A stretch of 64,000 bases of DNA from an uncultured Prolixibacteraceae bacterium (GCA_937915865.1 CALGIG010000116.1:65944-129943), one strand, 5' to 3'; positions 34,912 to 44,082 are shown, counted from the stretch's first letter. Numbers and translations are program-made. The notes: generated from the sequence alone by a model not told the origin.

Positions 34912-35285
34912 TTTATCGAGTTTTAGAAAGCAAATTTAGGTAATTCGAAAAATCGGGTTCTTACCAACACTTTAAATTTAGGCTTTTAATGATAAAATAA
35001 ACTTGGATATATATGTCTAAGAACACCTAACTGTGCTGATTTTCTGAATTATATCCATAGTTTTTCTCTTATATGTTGTTTAATTTTATATTGCTGATCT
35101 GCTTCATGATACTTCTTTCCTTTTTAGGAAATACACTTAACAAACAATTGGCCTGGCTGCCTTTGCAGCATTTCTGATCTACTGTTTTATCTGTCTTTTT
35201 TTTGACAGTTTGACATTACACCATGTTATTGGTTGGTGTGATTTTCTGGAAGTTTCAAATCTTTCACCATGCAAATCTGTTTCTC
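34912..35285. other. Divergent intergenic region before hydrogenase operon 2
   Basis: About 370 bp between the minus-strand thioesterase and plus-strand hydC2. It is AT-rich and must hold both promoters. No gene, repeat or clear operator was found. Confidence 0.5.
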
Positions 35286-35771
35286 ATGCAACCTGTTTCC
35301 GAATTAATCAAAAATCTGGCTGACCAGTTTGGCCGAGAACGACACAATCTTTTGCCAATTCTTCAAGGGGTTGTTGAACAGGAAAAATATTTGTCGGAAT
35401 ACTCTATGATTGAAATTGCCCGGGAGCTCGATTTACCTGCAGCCGAAGTTTTCGGTACAGCAACTTTTTACTCCTTTCTTGAGCATAAAAAAATGGGCCG
35501 GCACATCATCAGGGTATGTAAAACAATCACCTGTTCAATGAAAGGTAAAAATCAAATCTTGCTTACTATCGAAGATATGCTCAAGATTAGCCTTGGCGAA
35601 ACTACGCCTGATGGTAATTTCTCGTTACTTCAGACTAATTGCCTGGGGTTTTGTCATAAAGCCCCTGCAATGCTCATCAATAACGAAGTATATACTGAAC
35701 TTACTCCTGAAAAAGTCCGCGACATATTAAGCTCGTACATGAAAAAGAAAGGAGGCTTAAATGACAACTAA
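35286..35771 (+). CDS. hydC2: Hydrogenase 2 subunit HydC (NuoE-like)
   Basis: The ATG at 35286 (MQPVSELIKNLADQFG) gives a normal 161-residue NuoE-like subunit; an in-frame start at 35223 would add a 21-residue hydrophobic stretch atypical of the family. The 2Fe-2S cysteines are in VCKTITCSMKGK and TNCLGFCHKAPA. It overlaps hydB2 by 11 bp. A GGAGG ribosome-binding site for hydB2 lies within its 3' end (35751-35755), so the pair is tightly coupled. It is clearly diverged from HydC of set 1. Confidence 0.91.
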   Translation: MQPVSELIKNLADQFGRERHNLLPILQGVVEQEKYLSEYSMIEIARELDLPAAEVFGTATFYSFLEHKKMGRHIIRVCKTITCSMKGKNQILLTIEDMLKISLGETTPDGNFSLLQTNCLGFCHKAPAMLINNEVYTELTPEKVRDILSSYMKKKGGLNDN

Positions 35772-36945
35772 TTACCTGCTTAAACGTGTTGATTTCATTT
35801 TTAAGAATGAAAATGACTGGGAAGAAGTATTGGGTAAAAGTATAAGCCGAAGTCCACAGGAATTGATCAACGAGTTAATCAGTTCAGAATTGAAAGGAAG
35901 GGGAGGAGCAGGGTTTCCAACCGGGCTGAAATGGAAATTATCGTCGGAAGCCGAGGCTGATACAAAATATGTAATTTGTAATGCCGACGAAGGTGAGCCA
36001 GGTACTTTTAAAGACCGTGAAATTTTATCACGCGTTCCATTCAAAGTGCTGACTGCAATGGCCGTTTGTGGCCACGTGATTGGTGCAAAAGAAGGTTACA
36101 TTTATTTGCGCGGCGAATATTTTTTCCTGAAACCAGAATTGACCAAAGCGATAGATGAATTTGAATATTATTGCCATGAAATCAATCTCGATTTTAAGAT
36201 AAAAATATTCATGGGAAGCGGGGCTTATATTTGCGGTGAGGAGACAGCCCTTTTCGAGTCGATGGAAGGTAAGCGTGGCGAGCCACGAAATAAGCCTCCA
36301 TTTCCAACCTCGTACGGGTATATGGGCAAGCCAACAGTGATTAATAATGTTGAAACACTGGCGCATACCTTTACCATTTTTAAATATGGAGCCAAACGTT
36401 TTTATGATCTGGGAGTGCAGTATTCCCGCGGATCAAAACTTTTTTCTGTTTCGGGCGATACTCCAAAACCGGGTATATACGAACTGGAGCTTGGTATGAG
36501 CCTGGCTGACTTTGTCGATGAATTTGGTGATGGCGATACAAAGGCGGTTCAGGTAGGTGGGGCCTCCGGCTTTTTGGTACCTCGCAAACGCTTTAATGAA
36601 ACCGCAATTGGTTTTCAGGGAAAACTGACTGGAATATCGTTACCAACAGGAGGGTCGATGATGCTTTTTAATAGTTCACGTTCTATGTTTAATGTGCTCG
36701 ATAATTACCTTGAATTTTTCAGGGAAGAGTCGTGCGGACAATGCACTCCCTGTCGGGTTGGTTGTCAGCAACTTTTGAAAGGGATAAAAGCAGTTAAACG
36801 CGGTGAGAAGAATGCTTATTACCTGGATAAATTACTTCGTTTAGCCGAAACCATGCAATGTACAGCCAAATGTGGTTTAGGCCAATCGGTCGCTAATTCG
36901 TTTACTTCTATTGTCGAGAATTTTAGGGAAGAAATGATTTATTAA
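35761..36945 (+). CDS. hydB2: Hydrogenase 2 flavin subunit HydB (NuoF-like, short form)
   Basis: This 394-residue NuoF-like core has the FMN and NADH sites (GRGGAGFPTGLKWK, NADEGEPGTFKDRE, GAYICGEETALFESMEG) and the 4Fe-4S module (ESCGQCTPCRVGCQQLL). It lacks both the N-terminal thioredoxin-like 2Fe-2S domain and the C-terminal double 4Fe-4S domain seen in HydB of set 1. Loss of the C-terminal ferredoxin domain suggests an enzyme that works with NADH alone, as proposed for non-bifurcating NADH hydrogenases of syntrophic bacteria. An unusually good Shine-Dalgarno (GGAGG, 35751-35755) supports the start. The next gene is hydA2, 19 bp on. Confidence 0.92.
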   Translation: MTTNYLLKRVDFIFKNENDWEEVLGKSISRSPQELINELISSELKGRGGAGFPTGLKWKLSSEAEADTKYVICNADEGEPGTFKDREILSRVPFKVLTAMAVCGHVIGAKEGYIYLRGEYFFLKPELTKAIDEFEYYCHEINLDFKIKIFMGSGAYICGEETALFESMEGKRGEPRNKPPFPTSYGYMGKPTVINNVETLAHTFTIFKYGAKRFYDLGVQYSRGSKLFSVSGDTPKPGIYELELGMSLADFVDEFGDGDTKAVQVGGASGFLVPRKRFNETAIGFQGKLTGISLPTGGSMMLFNSSRSMFNVLDNYLEFFREESCGQCTPCRVGCQQLLKGIKAVKRGEKNAYYLDKLLRLAETMQCTAKCGLGQSVANSFTSIVENFREEMIY

Positions 36946-36964
36946 CGCAGCAAAAAGAATAATT

Positions 36965-38755
36965 ATGGCAAAAAAAATAAAAATCAGTATCAACGGAGTA
37001 TTTGTTGAGATTGAAGAAGGAACAACAATTCTTGATGCTGCCCGACAGGCAGGAGTTATCATTCCTACACTTTGCTATCATAAAGATCTTTGTGTGGCCG
37101 GGAACTGTCGTGTTTGCGTTACCGAAATTGTCGGTCAAAAGCGGTTGTCGGCAGCTTGTGCTACGCCGTGCGAAGAAGGTATGGAAATCCTGACCAATTC
37201 GTTTAAAGTACGAAATTCAAGAAAACATATCCTGGAATTACTATTGTCAGAGCATAATGCCGATTGTACGCGATGCTATAAAAATGGAAATTGCGAATTA
37301 CAACGTTTAGCTTCAGAATATAAAATTGTTACCCAGGACTTTATTCGGTTGGCCCCATTGCGGAAATATTCGATTGATATGTTTTCACCTTCGATTGTAA
37401 AAGATGATAGTAAATGTGTCCGCTGCCAGCGTTGTGTACGAACCTGTGTCGAATTGCAAGGTGTAAATGCTTTGACTGTGGCCCATAAAGGCGACCAGAT
37501 GAAAATTACCACGTTTTTCGAAAAAGCCATGAACGATGTGGTTTGTACCAATTGCGGTCAATGTATTAACCATTGCCCAACAGGCGCGCTTGTTGAAAAG
37601 AATTACATCGAAGAAGTTTGGGATGCAATTGCTGATAAAACAAAACATGTAATAGTTCAAACCGCCCCTGCTGTTAGGGTTGGTCTGGGTGAAGAACTTG
37701 GACTTGATACCGGAACCCGTGTGACGGGCAAAATGGTAGCAGCTCTTAAACGGTTAGGTTTTGATGCAGTGATGGATACCGATTTTACAGCTGATTTAAC
37801 CATTATGGAAGAAGGATCAGAATTGCTTGATCGTTTAAAAAAAGTACTTGTCGATCATAGTCCTGAAACCAAGTTGCCATTGGCAACTTCTTGTTCGCCA
37901 GGCTGGATTAAATACATCGAACACATGTATCCCGAATACCTTGAGAATTTATCGACTTGTAAATCTCCGCAACAAATGTTTGGTGCATTGGCAAAAACCT
38001 ATTATGCACGGGCACGCAATCTCGATCCTGAAATGATTGTTTCGGTATCGATAATGCCTTGCACTGCAAAAAAATTTGAAGCTAGTCGTCCCGAAATGCA
38101 CGATAGTGGTTACCGCGATGTTGACTATGTTTTAACTACGCGTGAGTTAGCAATAATGATAAAACAAGCCGGTATCGATTTTATGAAACTGGAAGATATG
38201 CATTACGACAGGTTGATGGGTGAATCTACTGGCGCTGGAGTAATTTTTGGTGCAACTGGTGGAGTGATGGAAGCCGCGTTACGTACTGCTTATGAATTGG
38301 TTACCGGTCGTGATGTTCCGTTTGAAAACCTGAATATTACCCCGGTGCGTGGCATGGAAGGCGTAAAAGAAGCCTCAATCAAAATAGAGGGAACTTTAAA
38401 GGAATGGGCATTTCTTGAAGGAGTTGAATTAAAATGTGCAGTGGCACACGGATTGGTTAATGCCGGCAAGGTGATGGATGCCATTCATTCAGGTAAATCA
38501 AGTTATCATTTTGTCGAATTTATGGCTTGTCCCGGCGGTTGCCTGGGCGGCGGAGGTCAGCCAATTCCAACAAGTCCTGAAATCCGTCAGAAACGTGCAG
38601 AGGCTATTTATGCTGAAGATATTGGAATGCCACTACGTAAATCGCATCAAAACCCAGAAGTTATTAAGATTTACAAAGATTTTCTGGATCATCCGTTGAG
38701 CGAAAAATCGCATCATCTGTTGCATACACATTATACCGCAAGAGAAAGATTTTAA
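36965..38755 (+). CDS. hydA2: Hydrogenase 2 catalytic subunit HydA ([FeFe])
   Basis: This 596-residue HydA has the same domain order as HydA of set 1: plant-type 2Fe-2S (CYHKDLCVAGNCRVC), His-Cys 4Fe-4S (HNADCTRCYKNGNCELQ), two 4Fe-4S (CVRCQRCVRTCVELQ, CTNCGQCINHCP), H-domain and a small-subunit tail (SEKSHHLLHTHY). The second and third H-cluster motifs are canonical (MPCTAKKFE; MACPGGCLGGGGQP). The first reads TSCSPGW with Ser at 311 (37895-37897), where set 1 has the second Cys of TSCCPAW. It forms a compact hydC2-hydB2-hydA2 operon closed by a hairpin. Confidence 0.94.
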   Translation: MAKKIKISINGVFVEIEEGTTILDAARQAGVIIPTLCYHKDLCVAGNCRVCVTEIVGQKRLSAACATPCEEGMEILTNSFKVRNSRKHILELLLSEHNADCTRCYKNGNCELQRLASEYKIVTQDFIRLAPLRKYSIDMFSPSIVKDDSKCVRCQRCVRTCVELQGVNALTVAHKGDQMKITTFFEKAMNDVVCTNCGQCINHCPTGALVEKNYIEEVWDAIADKTKHVIVQTAPAVRVGLGEELGLDTGTRVTGKMVAALKRLGFDAVMDTDFTADLTIMEEGSELLDRLKKVLVDHSPETKLPLATSCSPGWIKYIEHMYPEYLENLSTCKSPQQMFGALAKTYYARARNLDPEMIVSVSIMPCTAKKFEASRPEMHDSGYRDVDYVLTTRELAIMIKQAGIDFMKLEDMHYDRLMGESTGAGVIFGATGGVMEAALRTAYELVTGRDVPFENLNITPVRGMEGVKEASIKIEGTLKEWAFLEGVELKCAVAHGLVNAGKVMDAIHSGKSSYHFVEFMACPGGCLGGGGQPIPTSPEIRQKRAEAIYAEDIGMPLRKSHQNPEVIKIYKDFLDHPLSEKSHHLLHTHYTARERF

Positions 38756-38761
38756 CAGGAT

Positions 38762-38786
38762 AGTCCGGTCTTCGCCGGACTTTCTT
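38762..38786 (+). terminator. Terminator after hydA2
   Basis: AGTCCGG (38762-38768) pairs with CCGGACT (38775-38781) over a TCTTCG loop, followed by TT and a T-rich stretch, 7 bp after the hydA2 stop. Confidence 0.85.
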
Positions 38787-38797
38787 ATTTTTGACCC

Positions 38798-39277
38798 ATG
38801 CAATATCAAATTTCATTTAAAAGTCCATTGGGATTTCTGGTCCTGAGATCAAACGGAGACTCAATTACCCAAATCAGTTTTTCAGAGAATGAAATAACTG
38901 ATCAATATTCATGTGAAGTTCTAAACGAGTGCAAAGCTCAACTTGAAAGTTATTTTTCAGGAGAACGAATGATTTTTAATTTGCCAATAGCGCCAGTTGG
39001 AACCGAATTTCAACAAAGAGTTTGGGCTGATTTAATAAAAATACCTTATGGCGAAACAATTACTTATCTGGATTTAGCCAATCGCCTGGGCGACCCGAAA
39101 TGTATTAGGGCCGCAGGAACTGCAAATGGGAAAAACCCTATTGCAATTGTTATTCCATGTCATCGGGTGATAGGTGCCGGGAATAAATTAACCGGCTATG
39201 CAGGCGGAATCTGGAGAAAAAAGATGTTGCTTGAACTTGAACTAAAACACAATCCAAATAAAACAACATTGTTCTAA
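38798..39277 (+). CDS. ogt: Methylated-DNA--protein-cysteine methyltransferase
   Basis: It repairs O6-alkylguanine by moving the alkyl group to its own cysteine. The 159 residues contain the helix-turn-helix arginine-finger region (IRAAGTANGKNP) and the acceptor motif IVIPCHRVIG, followed by NKLTGYAGGIWRKKMLLELE, the usual end of Ogt/MGMT proteins. No AdaA-type regulatory domain is attached. The start follows a terminator by only 12 bp, so the promoter may lie within the hydA2 end. The cutC gene starts 1 bp after its stop. Confidence 0.95.
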   Translation: MQYQISFKSPLGFLVLRSNGDSITQISFSENEITDQYSCEVLNECKAQLESYFSGERMIFNLPIAPVGTEFQQRVWADLIKIPYGETITYLDLANRLGDPKCIRAAGTANGKNPIAIVIPCHRVIGAGNKLTGYAGGIWRKKMLLELELKHNPNKTTLF

Positions 39278-39278
39278 A

Positions 39279-39899
39279 ATGAATAAATTGATTTTTGAAG
39301 CTTGTGTCGAAACTTTGGAAGAAGCAATTGCGGCCCAAAATCGTGGAGCAAATCGTATTGAACTTTGTTCGGCACTCGATCAGGATGGGTTGACTCCCTC
39401 AGTGGAATTAACTATGCAGTGTGTGAAAAACTTATCAATTCCAATAATGGCAATGGTTCGTCCTCGCGGTGGTAATTTTGTTTATTCTGAAGAAGAAATC
39501 AGAAAAATGGAAGAAGAAATTAAGTTTTTCAAATTATCAGGTGTTGCCGGTGTAGTATTCGGATTACTCACTAATGATGATGAAATTGATAAAGTAAATA
39601 CAAACCGCTTGGCCAGTCTTGCTTCGCCGCTTGACGTTACCTTTCATAAAGCTATCGACTATTCTTCTGATATTTTTAAGTCGTTTGTTCAATTAAATGA
39701 TATAGAAGGAATTACGAGGGTTTTAACTTCGGGAGGAAAAGATACGGCTTGGAATGGACGTAGTGTTCTGAAGCAAATGCAGAATATGCCCGGAAGGCAA
39801 ATAAGAATTATAGCCGCCGGTAAAGTGTTACCCGAAAATAGAGAAAGCATCGCCAACTATACTGGAGTTAAAGAATTGCATGGGAAACGTATTGTATGA
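39279..39899 (+). CDS. cutC: CutC-family protein (copper homeostasis)
   Basis: This 206-residue TIM-barrel protein of the CutC family shows FEACVETLEEAIAAQNRGAN, RIELCSALDQDGLTPS, IMAMVRPRGGNFVYS, GVVFGLLTNDDEID and VTFHKAIDY. CutC was named from E. coli copper phenotypes, but its biochemical activity is unsettled. It ends at KELHGKRIV, about 35-40 residues shorter than the E. coli protein, where the family usually has an FHGSAR-type stretch; no obvious frameshift explains this. It is probably co-transcribed with ogt. Confidence 0.92.
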   Translation: MNKLIFEACVETLEEAIAAQNRGANRIELCSALDQDGLTPSVELTMQCVKNLSIPIMAMVRPRGGNFVYSEEEIRKMEEEIKFFKLSGVAGVVFGLLTNDDEIDKVNTNRLASLASPLDVTFHKAIDYSSDIFKSFVQLNDIEGITRVLTSGGKDTAWNGRSVLKQMQNMPGRQIRIIAAGKVLPENRESIANYTGVKELHGKRIV

Positions 39900-40137
39900 G
39901 ATTGTTCTTTTTCGTAAATTAACTGAATGAAAGTCAAAATTCAATTAATTATTAATTTATTCGAATTATTTAGTTCTGTATTCGATAAATTGTCAATTGG
40001 TTGTTTTGATTCATTAATTTTACTGGGTATTTATCTGGCAGATAAGTTTGTTTTGAAATATGAATTTTATAAGATTAAGAGGAACAATGAATAAGAACTT
40101 TTTTCACCTGATTATAATACATTTTAAAAGAGCAACT

Positions 40138-40692
40138 ATGATGAAGCGAATTTTAGTTTTGATTCTATGTGGGATGCTGACAAGTTTCAGTTGGGCACAA
40201 TCGATGCAGAAAGACAATAAGAATCTTTACAAAGCATTTGAGTCTTCTGTTAGTGAGGGATTGAATCTTCAGGCAACAGCGAAAGTTGGGATAAGACCTG
40301 TTTATGGGCTATTTAGTATTGGAACACAATTTCTTGCACAAAATTACAAATGGGCTTTTGGTGGTGGTATCGGAACACATTTGATGCGTTCTGATATTCA
40401 TTCATTAAATCTTGAATATATGATATTTCATGTGAATGAGAATGAGATTTGGACTGATAATTACAATAATTTTCAGCAAATCAGGCTTTTATATAGCAAA
40501 AGAATTGGTGAAAAGATCAGTATTTTTGGTGGTCCGAGCCTCAATTTAAATATTGCAGAAAACAAGCAAAGTTATGGACATACTTTTGAGAGTACTTTCT
40601 CTCCTTATGATATGTATTCGCATGTTGGTGATAATCACACTACTAAAGGTTGGATTGGTTTTACACTTGGTATCCGGTTCGATAAGAAGTAA
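40138..40692 (+). CDS. Small outer-membrane-like protein of unknown function
   Basis: ATG codons at 40138 and 40141 begin a signal peptide (MMKRILVLILCGMLTSFSWA); an in-frame start at 40060 would place 26 extra residues before it and is rejected. The mature part of about 165 residues has alternating, aromatic-rich strands (FGGGIGTHLMRSDIHSLNLE; FGGPSLNLNIAENK) and ends GWIGFTLGIRFDKK, the C-terminal strand pattern of small beta-barrel proteins. No named family was recognised. It is a single gene with a terminator behind it. Confidence 0.68.
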   Translation: MMKRILVLILCGMLTSFSWAQSMQKDNKNLYKAFESSVSEGLNLQATAKVGIRPVYGLFSIGTQFLAQNYKWAFGGGIGTHLMRSDIHSLNLEYMIFHVNENEIWTDNYNNFQQIRLLYSKRIGEKISIFGGPSLNLNIAENKQSYGHTFESTFSPYDMYSHVGDNHTTKGWIGFTLGIRFDKK

Positions 40693-40706
40693 TCTGACAA
40701 TTAGTA

Positions 40707-40749
40707 AAAATAAAACCCTGCCAAAGTTATAGGCAGGGCTTTATTTTTA
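40707..40749. terminator. Bidirectional terminator before hydE
   Basis: CCCTGCC (40716-40722) pairs with GGCAGGG (40732-40738), flanked by matching A-rich and T-rich arms (AAATAAAA / TTTATTTTT). It serves the plus-strand gene and the end of the minus-strand polysaccharide/hydE run. Confidence 0.88.
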
Positions 40750-40807
40750 CTAATATATTAATATTGAATTTGATGCTGCTGGTTTGAATAAAAATGATAC
40801 GGTAGAT

Positions 40808-41896
40808 TTAATCTTTCCTTTTCTTAAAATGTTTTGAATCACCCCATTCTCCGTATCCAATTTCACAGCCTGATATTTCGATTCGGGCTTCCAAACAATT
40901 ACGGCACAATTCAGCATCTTCGTCCAGACAAGGTTTATCCTCGTACAATTGGTATTCTTTTCTGTATTTTGTTGGAGTTAAATTTGGCATTATGATATTG
41001 GCACCAATAGCCAGTGCTTTTTCCCTTCCCGTTGGGTCAATGGCCTGTAATGCAGTTGCTGCGGCAATGTTAATGTCGGGCATTAATAACCGTAACGCTG
41101 CAATCATTTTTAAAGCCAGATCAAAGCGTTCTTCCTTGGTTTTCAGTTGATGTTTGAATGTGCAGAGCGGAGTGTCTTCGTGTTCAATGTAAGGTCCCAT
41201 ACCAACCATGTCAACATCAAAACTTTTGAGAAATATTAAATCGTTTGCCAAATCATCTAATGATTGAAATGGTAGCCCTATCATTACACCTGTTCCAACC
41301 TGGAACCCAGCTTCCCGAAGATTATATAAAGCCTTTAACCTTTGCTCAAAACGGTGAAGATCATCGGTTGGATGTATTTTCTTGTATAGTTCAGGATTTG
41401 AACTTTCTATTCGAAGCAAATAACGATGTGCGCCGCATTCGAACCATCTACAATAAGTTTCCAAACTTTGTTCTCCACATGATAGCGTTATACCTAATTC
41501 GTTGTTCGATAATTGCTTGATTTCTTTTAGAAGATACTCAACCCTTTTTGCAAATGCCGGCGAAGATAATTCACCTGACTGCAAAACAACCGATCCAAAA
41601 CGGTTTTCCCAGGCAAAACGACAAGCATTCAAAATTTCCTCATCAGAAGCATTGTACCTAACGACTTTTGCGTTGCTTTTCCTGATTCCGCAGTAGAAAC
41701 AATCTTTAGCACAAACATTCGAAAATTCAACTAGGCCCCTGAAATGAACTTTATTTCCAATTGTTTGCTGTTTAATTAATTGTGCTTGTCTAAAGAGCAA
41801 TTGTCTATCATCGCCTTCAGCCGATAACAACCTGACAAGATCGGGTTTTGAGAAATTTGCTTGACTTAATATTTCCTGAAATGCTTTCATTTTCAA
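40808..41896 (-). CDS. hydE: [FeFe]-hydrogenase maturase HydE (radical SAM)
   Basis: HydE is one of three maturases (with HydF and HydG) that build the H-cluster 2Fe subsite. The 362 residues form a radical-SAM barrel with the CX3CX2C motif NVCAKDCFYCGIR, GSVVLQSGELSSP, the ESSNPELYKKIHP stretch and a C-terminal cysteine set (PCLDEDAELCRNC). It is the last gene of the minus-strand polysaccharide run and starts 2 bp after the WecA-like stop. It lies 2 kb from hydA2 on the other strand. hydF and hydG are not in the window. Family identity is firm; BioB-like alternatives are excluded by these motifs. Confidence 0.94.
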   Translation of the reverse strand: MKMKAFQEILSQANFSKPDLVRLLSAEGDDRQLLFRQAQLIKQQTIGNKVHFRGLVEFSNVCAKDCFYCGIRKSNAKVVRYNASDEEILNACRFAWENRFGSVVLQSGELSSPAFAKRVEYLLKEIKQLSNNELGITLSCGEQSLETYCRWFECGAHRYLLRIESSNPELYKKIHPTDDLHRFEQRLKALYNLREAGFQVGTGVMIGLPFQSLDDLANDLIFLKSFDVDMVGMGPYIEHEDTPLCTFKHQLKTKEERFDLALKMIAALRLLMPDINIAAATALQAIDPTGREKALAIGANIIMPNLTPTKYRKEYQLYEDKPCLDEDAELCRNCLEARIEISGCEIGYGEWGDSKHFKKRKD

Positions 41897-41898
41897 GC

Positions 41899-42945
41899 TT
41901 ATTTCTTTCTTTTTGTGAAGAAATCAGGTAATTGTAATAAGAAGAATATTACTACAATTAAAAAAATCATTAAAACATGTTTATTCAGAAACCGAAAAGC
42001 AAATGCCAAGGTGATAATTACACAGTTAATTAAAACAATGATTACAGTGCAGGCAATATGCGAAAAACCAAGTCCCAGGAGTCGATGATGAATATGTCCC
42101 AGATCGGGTGCAAATGGTGATTTTCCATTTATAATCCTGACAATAAATACTCTAATCATGTCGGCCAATGGTGTAGCCAGAATAGCTAAAGAAAAAACAG
42201 GAGAAAAAGCTGTTTCCTGTGGAGTGGTTGTCAGAGCAAATTCGTTGTATTGAATAACTTGTACAGCTATAAGCAATCCTAACAACAATGATCCGGTATC
42301 TCCTAAAAAAATCTTGTTTGTTTTTCCAAAAACATTGAACCTTAAGAATGCTAAGAGGCTCCCGGTTAGCGCACTACATAAAATGGCATAATCGTTATTT
42401 GTTGTAACAAGAAATTTTGTCCCGAAAATAATGGAGGAAAATATTCCAATTGAAGCGGCTAATCCATCAATTCCATCCACAAAGTTGATAGCATTGATTA
42501 TTGAAACGATAGCTACAAGGGTTATTGCAACACTAACGAAATAGTTAATCTCAAAGAAATCTAAAATGCCATGTAAGTTGGTAAAACGTATATCTCCGGG
42601 AATTATTAAAATGAGGGCACAAATTATTTGCGCAATTAATTTCTTACGTGGCGAAATAATCAGAATGTCATCTTTCATCCCAATGAAAAACAAAATGATC
42701 ATTGATGCCAGGATATACCTGAATTCGATAAACTCGAATTTGTGTAAACTAAGTAAAGTTGCAATCGATACTCCTATAAAAATTGCGATACCTCCTAAAT
42801 TTGGAACAACAACCTTGTTTACTCTTCGTTCGTTTGGTTCATCATAAAGGTGTTTTTCTCTCGAAATTCGGATTATTACCGGGATGGCAATAATTACCAG
42901 TGTAAATCCGATTAGAAAAGATAAAATGAGTTGAATTATTGGCAT
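41899..42945 (-). CDS. Undecaprenyl-phosphate sugar-1-phosphate transferase (WecA/TagO type)
   Basis: It starts lipid-linked glycan synthesis by moving a HexNAc-1-phosphate onto undecaprenyl phosphate. The 348 residues have about ten membrane helices and the family motifs AINFVDGIDGLAAS (catalytic Asp region), IFLGDTGSLLLG and APDLGHIHHRLLGLG, the HIHHRL box that distinguishes WecA/TagO from MraY. It sits in the polysaccharide cluster 33 bp downstream of a GT4 gene and 2 bp upstream of hydE. The sugar cannot be read; GlcNAc is usual. Confidence 0.92.
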   Translation of the reverse strand: MPIIQLILSFLIGFTLVIIAIPVIIRISREKHLYDEPNERRVNKVVVPNLGGIAIFIGVSIATLLSLHKFEFIEFRYILASMIILFFIGMKDDILIISPRKKLIAQIICALILIIPGDIRFTNLHGILDFFEINYFVSVAITLVAIVSIINAINFVDGIDGLAASIGIFSSIIFGTKFLVTTNNDYAILCSALTGSLLAFLRFNVFGKTNKIFLGDTGSLLLGLLIAVQVIQYNEFALTTTPQETAFSPVFSLAILATPLADMIRVFIVRIINGKSPFAPDLGHIHHRLLGLGFSHIACTVIIVLINCVIITLAFAFRFLNKHVLMIFLIVVIFFLLQLPDFFTKRKK

Positions 42946-42978
42946 TGAAATATTTTTTCGAAGTTAAAGCTAATGCAA

Positions 42979-44082
42979 TTATAACGATTGGTATAATTCC
43001 ATAGTTTTTTTAATCATTTTCGAGGAAGTGAAATGCGATATGTATCTTTCTCTTGCATTTTTTCCAAATTTTTCGGCAAGTTCCGGGTTCGATATAATGG
43101 CTCTGATTGCGTCGGCTAATGCTTTGGAATTTTTGGGCGGTACCACCAATCCAGTTATTTGGTGCTGGTTAATCCATGAGACTCCGGAATAAGGAATATG
43201 GGTTGAGATAATGGGCTTTGCAAACGCCATAGCCTCAAGCTGAACTATTCCAAAAGCTTCAGATCTTTCGCATGAAGGCATACAAAATAAATCGCATAAT
43301 TCGTAATATGCCGATATCTCTTTGGGCGGGATATTGCCAGTCAGAATAACTTTATTCTCAAGTTTTTGTTCTTGAATTTTACTTTTTAGCGATTGATACA
43401 ACTTGCCATTTCCTCCTATAATAATCAGAAAATCATTTGGTAATTCCCTTGCAGCATCTATTAGATAATCAAATCCTTTGTAATAAATTAATCGCCCCAG
43501 ACTGAATATTACCTTTTTATTTTGATACGATTTCTTTAATGTTTTTAAAACGTTTGCATCAGTAGTTGTATGGTCGATTCCAATAGGTATTATTGTGCAT
43601 TTCGATTTGTAATCCTTTAAATCAGTTGATCCTTCTAAATATGGGGGAGAAGTAACTATTATTTGATCTGCTTTTTTTAGTAAAGCTTTTTGAAACGGAT
43701 TATAAATGCGTTTTAAATAAACTTGTTTAATAATATCACTATGCCAATGTAATACTATCTTGCCTTTGAAAGGAACTAATTGCAACACAATTGCTCCAGT
43801 TGGGTTTGGTAAATGCAAATGTATTATGTCGTAATTCTTATGAATTTTCTTCAGCAAAAAAAACATGGAAATCGAGAATGGGGTAGATTTAAGTTTGATA
43901 AGTGTTGATGACCGGTAAATTTTATAAGTATTTTCTTCAATCGAATTTTTAGGTTTGTCGTTAAAGCATAATACATCTGTTTGAATACCCATTTGATTCA
44001 ACCCTTCTACCAAATCAAAATTTACCCTTTCAATTCCGCCAAAATGCGGCGGGTAATATTTCCCGATATGAAGTATTCTCAT
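42979..44082 (-). CDS. Glycosyltransferase family 4
   Basis: The ATG at 44082 (MRILHIGKYYPPHFGGIERV) overlaps the stop of the upstream gene as ATGA, the usual sign of translational coupling; an in-frame start at 44169 inside that gene is not the true one. The 368 residues have a GT-B fold: HLHLPNPTGA, VIFSLGRLIYYKGFDYLID and CERSEAFGIVQLEAMAFAKP (donor-binding E-x7-E). It adds one sugar to the growing polysaccharide unit on the cytoplasmic face. Sugar and linkage are unknown. Confidence 0.92.
   Translation of the reverse strand: MRILHIGKYYPPHFGGIERVNFDLVEGLNQMGIQTDVLCFNDKPKNSIEENTYKIYRSSTLIKLKSTPFSISMFFLLKKIHKNYDIIHLHLPNPTGAIVLQLVPFKGKIVLHWHSDIIKQVYLKRIYNPFQKALLKKADQIIVTSPPYLEGSTDLKDYKSKCTIIPIGIDHTTTDANVLKTLKKSYQNKKVIFSLGRLIYYKGFDYLIDAARELPNDFLIIIGGNGKLYQSLKSKIQEQKLENKVILTGNIPPKEISAYYELCDLFCMPSCERSEAFGIVQLEAMAFAKPIISTHIPYSGVSWINQHQITGLVVPPKNSKALADAIRAIISNPELAEKFGKNARERYISHFTSSKMIKKTMELYQSL

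Noticed and set aside
39279..39899. CutC truncated by frameshift
   Set aside because: The other two frames after the stop give no family-like continuation, so a naturally short form is more likely.
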